This document shows, piece by piece, positions 50,884-61,857 of a DNA stretch of 64,000 nt. The notes beneath the pieces are model-generated. The model was not told the DNA's origin and searched no databases. It was given only the letters and a program-made list of their open reading frames with translations. Numbering within the stretch: position 1 is the first letter of the stretch; the number at the start of each line of letters is the position of its first letter. The stretch is from Linepithema humile. Lineage: Eukaryota; Arthropoda; Insecta; Hymenoptera; Formicidae. The stretch lies in NCBI RefSeq assembly GCF_040581485.1, contig NC_090128.1, forward strand, positions 43,430,931 through 43,494,930. The letters are read 5' to 3'. The translations under genes and the position numbers were made by a program.

Positions 50884-53800
50884 AAATGAAAATGACGGCT
50901 AAAAGTAACGAAAACCTGGAAAATTGCAACAGACAATGATATCTTTCGATATAGAAAAAATGGATTTCAATTTAAGCACAAATTTCTTATAAATAAATAA
51001 TACGATAGACGGAAAGCAACTTGTACATATTTTATCTTAATCTTAACAGCAACACAAAGCTGACTTGTTATTTTCACGTATTAGATTCTGACGCATTAAA
51101 GGGTTAATCCGGGATCTAATCGCGCGGGATACTCGAGCATGATTCTAGACGTTATTGAGAAGAGAAGCCGCGCTGCGCATTCGAAATGCCTACACGATAC
51201 GAATGAAATGAAGTCGTTTTGAAGAGCAGGTGCCCCGTAATTTGACGTTCGGAACTGCCAGTCAGTGCTCTCGGCTATATCCGTCCGTTCTCTAAGCAGT
51301 CACGCGTATTCACAACCAGCATCCTTCTCTGCTTACCGCGCGTAAATGAGGTTTCGTTTTCACGTGCGTGCCTCGATTACGGAAAATTGCAGAATTCCGT
51401 GCCCTGTCAAGTCGGCGGACCACGATGCTCGACAAAGCAGGAATGTATTATTCACGCAAAATATCTTTTCAAAACATTTTATTATATTATTATATTTTCC
51501 GTGTTTTTATTCTGCACAAACGTAATAGCGGACGTAATCATTCACGTATAGTATTGTTAGCGGCTGACAGATTGCATGTTAAATTTAAAATATCTTTTGC
51601 AACGACGTTAACTGTTGGTTGCTTTTTCGAATTTTGGTTCTCCGAATTTTATGCTAAACTATTCAGGATAACAAATTACTTACTCTTTCAGTAAAACGGA
51701 AGAAGCGCATCGCAACTGTGAAGTTTAATGCTCATAATAAAATTATCTTCATGACCTCGGCGTGTAATATGGCAACAAATTGTGGGAAATCTTTCTGGCG
51801 GCAATTGGATGCAACTAGTAGCGGACTTTGTTCGAGGAATCGCATCGAATCGGGTCCGTATGTCACGCGAGGGATTATCATTCAAGCACTAAATAGATTT
51901 CAGTCTACGGCGTATCAGTTTCAATCGTTTATCTTCGTTTCCCGATCGACGGCGGAATTAATTCGTCTCGCTCGATTCGGCGGGGAATCGTTTAATCGTC
52001 GCCGTCGTGTTCTCTTAATTACCTTCTCAGGCGAAGCCGATTGTTCCCTCGTCGGGACACGAAGCCGAGTAGACGCGTTCTCTCGCTTCGCCTCGGGATT
52101 CTCCCGTGCGCGTTTCACGTCGTTCACCTTTAACTCACCTGCGCTCACGCACGCATACCTACATCCCACCGACACATTCTCCGAAACACACGAGAATACC
52201 GCCGATGCTCTGCGCTCACCTAAACACGCGCGTCTCACCATAAATGCATGAAAATAACTTTAGAATCACTCGATTCTCTGAGTTTCCAATTACTGCACGT
52301 TTAACCGAGGAAAACGAACGCGGATAAACGAACGCTTGTTATATTGCTGGAAATTATTGCAATTTTTATAAAAAGAAATTAAATCTATTACCACAAAGTA
52401 CCTAATCAACATAATATAGAACTTATTTAATTAACAAGATAATGGTTTCACACACAAAATCACTTTTGTATAATATTTTCTAAACTTTAGATTTTCGCAT
52501 ATTTTACAAATATCAATTTGCTAATATGTTAGTAATTTATAATAAATTAAAGGAACGTGTCAAATATATTATCTTCAAAAATAAGAAAGTGAAATCAATC
52601 TTTTACGATTGGCAATTTTCGAAATGGCCAAAACGCACGAATGCACCGAGGCGTATAGCCACGAGCTATAACGCAATGCGCAGCGCGTGCATTCAAACAC
52701 AGACGCAACAATACGCTCCCTTTTCAGATACGCTATAATTAATTGCGCCCTTGCGGCCACAATGGCAGTAGGGAGAGCCGCCTCGACTCTCGGTGCTGCA
52801 TTATACCGCCGAAAAAATCCCACGACTGCGCCACGTCGTCTTGGCCGGACGGGTAGCCCTTATCACGGTCGCGTTACGCGAGCGTATTATGGAATTCGCT
52901 TAATTAAAGTTTGCTTCGTTTCCCTTCGCGCGTCTTCCGCATTTGCGTCACGCGCCGAGATTTCCAGCGAGCTCGCGTGTTCAAGAGTAATTCGGAATTA
53001 TAATCTGAAAGGCCGCATCTCGTAATCTGCGTTCAGGTAGATTAACTCGATCGCGTCGCTATTTATTGCGGAAAATCTCGTAACGACATAGCACTTTATT
53101 ACAGTAAAATAGATGTTTCAATATTAAGTTCTCAAATCACACATACATCAGTCTATATCTTGCATAATACGAAATGTCTGATTAAAAAAAACTCCACCAA
53201 AAATATTTAAGGCCCATAAATCATTAAAAGATTAATACGAGAAAATAGCAATAGTTAAAAGTTAAAAGTTAAATTAAAAATTATGATTAACATTTATATC
53301 GGATGAAAATCTATTTTAGAAAAATAAAAGTACAAAATAACAAACCGATCGATTTTATTACCGTATAATCGGTTTAATTCCGTTTGTCATCACGTTTAGA
53401 TTGCGAAAGAAACGCGTGCAATCCAAAAAGTGCACATTCAAAATTGTTTAAGAGATCCTTAACCATCAAAGGGTCATATGATCGTGGGAATTTGCGCGAT
53501 TGGATTCTCGCAAATTTCTCTCGAGCCGAACTTTCTTTTATAATGTTTTCTGTTGCTACGACTCGCGCAAGATTCGATAGACGTCCCAGAACGATCGTAA
53601 GGATGGTTTTGGGCCCGCCCTGGCTGGACACACTGCGTGTTCGTACGAGCTACGGGATATATAAATTATACATGTAAATATACGGATGGCCAGCTCGGAG
53701 ATCGAACTGCGAGATATCGAGATATGTGTTGGCGATTCCCGAGCCTTTCCCTCCCTTCTCGCCCCTCGAATCCGAGCTTACATATATGCACACATGTGCA

Positions 53801-56800
53801 TATACAGGCAGACAAGAATTCACGCACTATGTTACGAATGACTCTGTTGCTCCCATGTATCGCGATTTTGACAATTGCTCTTGTCCTTTCATTCGTAAAA
53901 TTGATTGCGATTACGAGATAACTACAAAGATCTTAAGGATTCTACAAGCACCATTTTTTTCCACTTCTTTATAAAACTTTAGCATAAAAGTTGTTAATCA
54001 ATGAAAGAATAATTTTCCGCTATTTATTTAACGAATGCAATGCAATTTATTCTCTATCTATTCTCAAATCAAAGAAATATAGAAAACAAAATTTAATTAA
54101 TTCCACTCTTTCGTTAACGTTTATTTTAATTTCTTATTTTTAATATCTTTAAATTTCCTATTTTTATAACTAGAAAACCAAAATTACTTAATTTTCAATT
54201 TGCATGTAAATAGAAATATTTCATTATCACAAAAATCTAATTCTTTGTGCTAACAGCAAAACTTTGGTGTCATGTACGATAAAAATTAATTGTACACCTG
54301 ATCCGTGACTAATATATCTGTGTGGGAATATTTTACTATTGTATGTTGCGATTTATCTGACATATCTTCTAGACATCTGTTTCTTAATAATTTAGAGATT
54401 AAGTATTTAGTCACATGTTTGTGACTCTCAACGAACTTAATGAGTGCGTGAATACAAAAAAATCTAATATCCTTCCTTCTTTAAAATTATAATTAAGATT
54501 CGACAAATACACTAAAAGCTCAACAGAAAATATTAGATATTTAAGTAGTTACAAATTACAAAAAAAATAAAATTATTATATTCTCGAAAAATTTATATTT
54601 TATATCATTAAAGCAAAAGGTACTTTTTTGTCGAGCTTCTCTCTCTCTTGTGTAAAAATAGAATCTTACACATAGTTTGAAATCTCATTATACATATTGC
54701 ATAAACAAGAAAAGTCAAGTGAACTTTAACCGTATTTTATCACATTTCGCAGACTTATCGCAAGTCGTCTTCATGTGGATGTCGGTTTATGACTTAATCA
54801 TTCTAGTTTTATAATTATCACCAGACGAGATATTCCAAAGATCGTGGTAAAAAACATGTATTGCGACACTCGATCTTGGCCGCGATTTAATGATCCGTGC
54901 TAATAATTATTAGTTACCGCTAGTAATTCATTCCACGCATATGCGTATATTGCGAGTGCCTTATGTCGCAGCAAAGCCTGATTATGCACAATCTAGTTGC
55001 ACTTTGAATACAGTCAATGTCAATATGCAAGCGAGTCACTGTGCATTTTATGTCATAGTTCTGCGAGACTTTATGTATGAGTGATGCATGGGAAATCGTT
55101 ATTCACTCGGCTTATTCAGTCAGCGAAACTGCAACGATTTCCAACATTAATGTAACGCAAATGCACATGCTAAATATTTCTGTAGCTCTTGTATAAATTT
55201 TACTAAATTTACATACTGTATGTATATTGTAAATTAAATGCGAGGTAGAACGCGATTGTATTAATGTATAGAGTGGCACAATAAGTATCGGTCGCACTGA
55301 GACCCGTATTGCGTAAAAATGATTAACTGATAAAAAACCAAACGTATCATTGCGGAAGCGACAACTTATCTGCGAAATATTAATTTCGATCGATGATACG
55401 TCGACAATGAAGCGAAGGCGATACGATTACTGACATGAACTATTCTGCGAATGGATTTCATATCGATCGGCCGATACATCTTCCATATGCGCCATGCAAA
55501 CGTTCCTGCGATTATTGTACAAATTGCCAACGCACCGCGTATTGTGATGTAACGTTTTAACACGTCGACGGACATCCGAGAACCGCAAAAATTAGAAAAA
55601 TACTATTATATTTTATTTTATTTTGTAATATATTCTGAGATGTAAAAAGACGTGTTAGAGCGAAACGTTTTATATAAATAACATAAATTAAAAATGTACT
55701 GATACAATTTTAATATCACAAAATAGATTTTATCATAGCAATTATAACCGTCCTAATCTGTCGGGATACATATGAAATCTATGATAAATCAGTTTTAAAT
55801 TTTATATATTTTTATATATTATTCTTCTTGTCCCTCTCCTGGTGAGAATTTTAAAACATTAAAAATAGATCTATATTATTAGTATTGTAATAGAATCTCA
55901 ATTTTTCAGAATTAATTCAATATGAATGTAATAAATATTGATAATAATGTGAAAATATATTGTTGTCATATGTATCCCATTAATAACAAAACGTTAATTA
56001 GTTCAACGTTTCTTGCCTAAGCAAAAGTCACAATGAAGATTAGAAAACGTAACGTTACGAAAGTTTACATTGTGATAAGACTTGCCGATAGAGATATCGT
56101 ACACGTGATCGAATTAGTTCACATACCGGATTATTCCGAAAAAAAATCAGTACCCATGTCAACGAGATATTAGACGAAGCGATATGACCGATAGGAATCT
56201 AGTAGCGATGAAAGGAAGACACATAGCGGAGATTAAATTGATTTTCTCCCCCTCCGCGGCGTTATATCATTCGAGTCCTTATTTCGCGCGAGGAAAGGCT
56301 ATTCATAATCCTCCGAATGAATGTAAATGTTGTTCCGATTGCTTATTCATGCGGCCGACGAAGCCGTATTCCGACAATCGCCCGCGGGCAGAAATTTCGA
56401 ACCGGTGTTTCATATGTACTTGTAACATTCTGCTCTTGCCTTCTCTTAAAATGCCACCTACCATATGATGTAAATCAATACATTTTTGTTAGAAGAGATG
56501 CGAGCATATCGATCCATCATTTCTTGCAATTTGTTTGCAATAGCGATTCAATTGGTCGTGACAAACGATAACGTCTCTTCGAAAGATCCTAGTGTAAATT
56601 ACATATTTAGCGCAAACTGTATATAAGATCACAAATTGTAAAGAGACGCACTATTTTATTATTGTATATATTGTAATCTGAGATTTCATCTAATCGAGAT
56701 CTGCATTTTTTTAAATTTGAAATTGTACAGCAAATAAAGAAATATTTCATAATACATATCTGCTTTCTTCCATAAAATATTTTCCATTAATAAAAAGATA

Positions 56801-57650
56801 TGCATAATATAGATATAAAATATAACAAATTCATATACAGCATACATTGCAACAAACAAGAAATTAAAATTCTAAAAATATGCTTTGTCATTAAAAAATC
56901 ATTATTATTTTTATTAGATACTGATCAAATAATATAAAATCTTCACAAAATCTTTCGCAAAAATTTTATGATTATCAAGAAAAAAATTTTTAAATGAATA
57001 TTTCAACGTTTTTCATTGATGAAAGAAAAAAATAGTTTGATAAAACGTATGCCATAAAAACAAATTGATTATGTCAACTACTATAAATGCTATTTTATCA
57101 ATAATCACGATTCTTTGCCACTCCAACAAATTTTGCATACAAAACTGTGCCTTGACAATTCATTACTTTCTTTGAAAAAGACTGAATTATTAAATTTATA
57201 AATAAGATTAGATAAAAACTATATCAATGTCCATTGAAATAATATTGAATCTTATATATTCCCAATTTTTTTTTATATTTCTGACTTATAACTTTTAAAT
57301 TACATCACGTATGCATCAACTACGTTTCATCAATTTAATTATGCGACACAACATGATACTACTAATAAAAACGCTTCAATATTCTTTATAATTTGTTTTT
57401 ATAAATTTTTTTCTATAGATATATCTGTATCTTCAAAATTTTGTAATCTTACAATTGTAAAAATAATAAATTGCATACAATTTGTACAAAATTTAAAATT
57501 GTCTGTTGTTAAAATAAAGAAAAAATAATTCTGCATTTTACATTTGTAAAGTTGCAAACTTCGGATAATTTAATTGTCAAAGCACCGTTTTTAGTAACGA
57601 CATAGCAAATAAACAAAGAGACCAATATTAGATAATATCAATATTTTGTA
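50884..57650. other. Intergenic DNA between the membrane-protein gene and QTRT2
   Basis: CpG-rich at about 51.1-51.4, 51.9-52.25 and 52.7-53.05 kb, elsewhere strongly AT-rich. Apart from the weak small ORF at 55.4-55.6 kb I see no coding exon, RNA gene or clear repeat. Confidence 0.55.
55366..55575 (-). CDS. Possible small single-pass membrane protein, 69 residues
   Basis: From ATG at 55575 the frame reads MSVDVLKRYITIRGALAICT, a hydrophobic segment (about residues 13-28, ALAICTIIAGTFAWRIW), then a basic end rich in Arg and Lys to TAA. A basic start, one short helix and a basic tail is the shape of many small mitochondrial inner-membrane proteins, but I cannot match it to one. No AATAAA stands close downstream and no neighbouring exon is evident. 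Could be chance; confidence is low. Confidence 0.25.
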   Translation of the reverse strand: MSVDVLKRYITIRGALAICTIIAGTFAWRIWKMYRPIDMKSIRRIVHVSNRIAFASLSTYHRSKLIFRR

Positions 57651-57675
57651 CAATTATAATGAATAAATTACTCAC

Positions 57676-57768
57676 CATTTGTTGAACCCGAAGAATAAGT
57701 ACTCTCTCTGCATCTGGTAACATTCCATTAATTGGTTGTCGAACTCGAAGTAAATATCTTTTCTGCAC
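57676..57768 (-). other. Exon-like segment with intact splice signals, 93 nt
   Basis: On the minus strand the segment lies between TTTTTTCAG and donor ATG/GTGAGT and is open in one frame (VQKRYLLRVRQPINGMLPDA, then ERVLILRVQQM), length a multiple of 3. Its two halves resemble each other at DNA level (CAGGTGCAGAAAAGATATTT and CAGATGCAGAGAGAGTACTT, about 55 bp apart), so it arose by duplication. No partner exon is found on either side. It may belong to a minus-strand gene starting near 59.8 kb, or be part of a repeat. Confidence 0.3.
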
Positions 57769-57992
57769 CTGAAAAAAGTAATATGTTAGCTGTAGTGTAT
57801 TATGCATTTTATATGTATTAATGATTACGTATTATTTAACAACTTAATTTTTCAATTTATAAAATTATTCTTACTTTAATTAAAATAAAACTATGAACAA
57901 TAAACTACGCAAATATTTATTTACAAATTTGAATAAATATTTAATAAGTGGCAAATTAATATTGTCACAAATTTAAATAATGAAAAATCATT

Positions 57993-58120
57993 GGGCGCGT
58001 TCAGCAGAACAAATCGCTTGGTAGCAATCGAACATGATTGGCTCTTACTTTTAGAACCAACAAATCAACGTTAAGTGTTGACTAGACGACAATTCAGCAG
58101 TTGTTCTGCTGAACGCAGCC
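57993..58120. mobile_element. Miniature inverted-repeat element (MITE), 128 bp
   Basis: The left end GGGCGCGTTCAGCAGAACAA mirrors the right end TTGTTCTGCTGAACGCAGCC with one mismatch in the first 20 bases. ATT stands on both sides (TCATT before, ATTGTAA after), which may be a 3-bp target duplication, as made by PIF/Harbinger-type enzymes; their ends also often start with GGG. That assignment is tentative. No coding capacity. Confidence 0.7.
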
Positions 58121-58135
58121 ATTGTAAATACTCAC

Positions 58136-59091
58136 TGGGTGCATCCAGTACGGCAACCGCTCACTGAGCGGCTAAGTAGCGGCTATTCGTGAGCGCTCGA
58201 TGAGCAGCTTTTCATGTACTGGATACATGCTCACAGCTTTTAGACGTCATACAACTATATAACCTATTTTATGACAGATAGGTAAAAGTTAAAAGCAAAA
58301 TTATATTTTTTGATTTAAAAATAATAATGGATCGACAAAATATTGTTACGCTTATGTTTAATTAAATTATATATTTAACTTACTCTTTCGTAACTTTTCA
58401 TGTATATCAGCTGTCTCTACTATATTGTAGATAACACCCTCAATAAGATATTGACTTTCTATGAAAGCCATTTTTTTCTATAAACAAATATTTTATTATT
58501 ACACACTATTACACTAATCTATAATATCCATTTATGTATGTAATAATAAGTAAGGATAATAAGTACATATAATAGCTAGGTTGCAGGTTATTTATTTACA
58601 ATTGTTACTTACGTATGGGAATTTTCGTCTTTCTTTATAAATTTTCGCGTTTTCCAGGACGTAATATCACACTTTTTATGGAAAATAATCGTTTCTTTAT
58701 AGTTTTTCTAAAGAAGTTCTCGGAGAAAGGTTACTTCGAGAACCTCTGTAGCAAATTATAAAGAAAAGATTATTTTCCATAAAAAGTGTTAATATTACGT
58801 CCTGGAACGCGGAAATTTATAAAGAAAGACGAAAATTCCCATGTAAGTAACAATTGTAAATAAATAACCTATCATTATACTGTCTTATAACCTTTTATTG
58901 ACAAAGCGAAGCGGGAATAATAAGCAGTGAGCCGAGTGAGCGATAGTGAGCGACATAAAATTACGCTCTCAAATATGGCGACCGCTCACGATGAGCGACT
59001 TAAGGAGCGCTTGCATACAGTACACAAATCTAGAGAGCGTAGTTAGCGCTATTGAGCGCTCACTGAGCGATTGCGGTACTGGATGCACCCA
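58136..59091. mobile_element. Inverted-repeat DNA transposon with subterminal GAGCG clusters, 956 bp
   Basis: The ends TGGGTGCATCCAGTACGGCA and TGCGGTACTGGATGCACCCA are mirror images with one mismatch. Inside each end the pentamer GAGCG or CGCTC recurs many times (GCTCACTGAGCGG, GAGCGCTCGATGAGC, GAGTGAGCGATAGTGAGCG), a pattern like transposase-binding subterminal repeats. No long open frame, so non-autonomous. No clear target duplication. A 286-bp palindrome (58585-58870) lies in the middle. Confidence 0.75.
58585..58870. repeat. Nested 286-bp palindrome
   Basis: Left arm from AGGTTATTTATTTACAATTG, right arm to CAATTGTAAATAAATAACCT. Arms of about 120 bp pair nearly throughout, including TCGTCTTTCTTTATAAATTT and CCAGGACGTAATAT against their mirrors; the spacer near 58720-58745 has a further small hairpin (GTTCTCG...CGAGAAC). 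Probably a separate foldback unit inside the 58.1-59.1 kb element. Confidence 0.75.
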
Positions 59092-60209
59092 TTAGATATT
59101 GTAATTTGCTTCATCCGCTGCTGATTCCATACTAGATTACTTTGCATTAATTCCATTAAACAACTGAGTACGCATTTAATTACACTAAAAGTTATATTAA
59201 AAGTTAACCTATATATTTTCGAAAATTGCGACTTTATCGTGCGAATTTGTCACTCGACAATATACGTGAACACGAAATGAAACGCACTTTGAAACAACGC
59301 GTCTATGCACATAAGTAATAGATTTAATTCAGCGGTTTGTTTGATACACAAGTTTAGAATGACCGAAGTAAGCGACGATTTTCTTGACAATCACGTAAAG
59401 GTCGTCAAGTACAAACAAATATCCACAACTACATTTTATCAATTTACTTGCAACGACAACATGCTACATCTAATAAAAAGGACAAGGCGCACTTCGAACT
59501 CTTCTTTCATAGCATGTAAAGATTATTTTTGCATGTATGGAAATGAAAATTTGTACTCACTAAACATATAACCAATTTCAATCTGCGATTTGCCCGCCAA
59601 ATAACCGACATGATCTAATAACAAAACGTCGTTAATTAGAAATATATGCAATAGTTAATACATTTTGAGGGACATTCTTTTTCATTTTAATCGACATTCC
59701 TAACAAATATTTGTACTCATGCACCTTTAACAACTATAATACGCAATTAATTACGAAGTTTTCTTGCACTGCGTCCGAAGCGACAAGAAGCGACCCGACA
59801 TTTTGGCGGTTGATAGTGCAGAAAGTGTAATATACTGCTTACTAAAAAACAAATCTAATGCGCATGCGCTGACCGGAACTAGTTGTTTTGGACATGCATG
59901 CTTTTCAGTAGTGTGATCAATAACGTTTCATGTGATATTTTTTATAAAAATTTAAAGATTCATACAGAAAAGTTTATATATAAAACACTGAAAGGGTGGA
60001 ATATCAAGAATTAAATTTTTTAATGGTTGTGCCATGAAGTTTAAAAATCTTTTTAAGGTTATGTTTTGAACGTGGGTGTAGCAATGTGCCTCTATAATTA
60101 TATTCACTAGTACAAATAAAAAATATATTACACACTTATTAAACTTATTTATAAGTGTGTATCATAATAAAATTTTCTGTTGACAAAAAAGAATTAAAAA
60201 ATTATAACA
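59092..60209. other. QTRT2 upstream region
   Basis: About 1.1 kb between the transposon and the QTRT2 start. It holds the NRF1-type site at 59859-59870. An 88-codon plus-strand frame (59305-59571) has no recognisable feature. On the minus strand from about 59800 a 16-codon frame (MSGRFLSLRTQCKKTS) could mark a divergent transcript, but it is too short to call. Confidence 0.45.
59859..59870. promoter_or_regulatory. NRF1-type palindromic site upstream of QTRT2
   Basis: TGCGCATGCGCT matches the well-known NRF1 consensus YGCGCAYGCGCR at all but the last base (T rather than a purine). The insect NRF1 homologue is Ewg in Drosophila. It lies about 340 bp before the QTRT2 start codon in otherwise AT-rich DNA, so chance occurrence is unlikely. 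NRF1 sites are common in housekeeping and mitochondrial gene promoters, which fits QTRT2. Use as a promoter element is inferred. Confidence 0.55.
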
Positions 60210-61779
60210 ATGAAGTTTTTCACTAACTCTATAGCACGTTGTGCTGCAAGAATTGGTACATTAAGTGGATTTGAAAGAATGCCTGATGTTTCTTTTGAAA
60301 CACCTTTACTTCTTGTTTATACAAAGGTATGGAATAAATTATTCTATCTAAATTATGTATATATTTTTTTATAAAGGAGTTAAAACAAATTTTAGAGTGG
60401 CAGTGTACCACATTTGACGAAAGATATCTTTAAAATGGTAACATCCGAACAACAATTACTGTCTGTTTCACTTCCTTCTACTATATTAATGGCAGATATT
60501 ATTAAAGAGGTTGATACTTCTTTTGCTACTTTCGTCAATATGAAGGTATAATATAAATGAACAAATTAATCATCTATTAATGTCATCGCACTCATAGCAC
60601 TATTAATTATTAAAAAATTTTGTTTTAGGAATATATAAACTTTTTATCAATTCAAGATCCTGCATATACTACAAATTCTGGCTTTCAACAATTGGATTCT
60701 ATTTCAGTTTGGTCTAGAATAGGAAGAATGGTTCTTACTGCTAATAAATATATGGAGCTTGTAGAAGCTTATAAACCAGATCTCTATGTTGCTCTATGCG
60801 ATGGAGATACTAACATTAATAGTAGTGCAAAACGAGTATCAAAGGCAATCATTCGAAGTAAAACTTTGCTAGAACAATGTTTGAATATGCATCTGAATTC
60901 AGATACATTAAAATCAAAAGGAATATTAGGACCAGTGGAAGGTGGTTATAATTTACAAGCCAGGGAAGAGTCCATAGATTATTTAAAAGATAAGCCTTTG
61001 GCAGGATTTGTAATAGATGGATTACACAATAACGGTCCAACTGTACAGAATATTTCATCGGAACAAATTAAACAAGTAGTGCACCATACCATTGTAAATA
61101 TCAATTCCTGATACTTAAAAGATTCATATATCAAAAATTCTTTAATTAATTATGCTATAATACTTATATAATAATTATAGAATTTGTTGCCTACTGATAA
61201 AGTAAGGGTATCAATGGGTTGTTGGAATCCAGTTACAACACTTGATCTTGTGGAGTTAGGAGTAGATGTATTCGATTCATCTTATCCTTATGTAATTACT
61301 GAGCAATCACAAGCTTTAACTTTTATGTGTGATCATGACGCTTGCGAAAATGATCAATACGCAATATCAGTAGCAGAAAAGAGGTAATGTAAAATATGAT
61401 AACACACCCTTTGTGTTATTCATATCTCTGGATATATATTCTTTTTTCCAGATACAAAGATGAGTTTTCTCCTATTTGTAAAAAATGTAAATGTCTGACC
61501 TGTCTGAACCACACGAGAGCGTATCTCCATCATTTGCATCATACAAAGGAAATGCTTGGATCAGTACTTTTAATGATGTACGTATTTATAGATGTACAAG
61601 TTTTATTAATCTTTTATGATTTGTTAATAACTAATTTTCGTTTCAGACATAACATCCATCATTATTTGGAATTCTTTACTGCAATTCGTCATAGTATAAA
61701 AAATGGAACATTCAATCAACTTCAGACAAGAATTCGTTTGAAATATGCAACTACTAAATCTGAATGTACTGTTGCATAA
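60210..61779 (+). CDS. QTRT2: Queuine tRNA-ribosyltransferase accessory subunit 2 (QTRT2)
   Basis: Exons 60210-60326, 60396-60545, 60629-61093, 61181-61383, 61452-61577 and 61647-61779 join in phase to 397 residues, close to the roughly 415 of the human protein. QTRT2 pairs with catalytic QTRT1 to exchange guanine for queuine at position 34 of tRNAs with GUN anticodons; in mammals the pair associates with the outer mitochondrial membrane. Family marks: the start (MKFF...LLVYTKSGSVPHLT), ISVWSRIGRM, DLYVALCDGD, GPVEGGY, AGFVIDGLH, and ALTFMCDHDAC. Zinc ligands are C324, C326, C329 and H355 in CKCLTC...NHTRAYLHHL...IHN, the TGT-family pattern C-x-C-x2-C-x25-H. The third donor is GTAAAT at 61094, chosen because HHTI then joins NLLPTDKVRVS as in homologues; reading through meets a stop at 61109-61111. 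AATAAA lies at 61796-61801. Confidence 0.95.
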
Positions 61780-61795
61780 CTATTGCATTATTTTT

Positions 61796-61801
61796 AATAA
61801 A
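61796..61801 (+). terminator. Poly(A) signal of QTRT2
   Basis: AATAAA 17 bases after the QTRT2 stop codon. Cleavage some 15-30 bases further would fall at about 61815-61830, in the small gap shared with the oppositely oriented ZZZ3. Confidence 0.7.
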
Positions 61802-61837
61802 TTATTTTTACTCTATGTAATATCTCTTGCATTATAC

Positions 61838-61843
61838 TTTATT
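61838..61843 (-). terminator. Poly(A) signal of ZZZ3
   Basis: TTTATT on the plus strand is AATAAA on the minus strand, 15 bases past the ZZZ3 stop. With QTRT2's own signal only 37 bases away and facing it, the two mRNA ends should meet or overlap slightly. Confidence 0.65.
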
Positions 61844-61857
61844 TGAATGAGCACAAA

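Noticed and set aside
51718..52251. 177-codon plus-strand frame
   Set aside because: A minus-strand frame is open over the same bases, and the translation shows no domain or protein-like conservation pattern.
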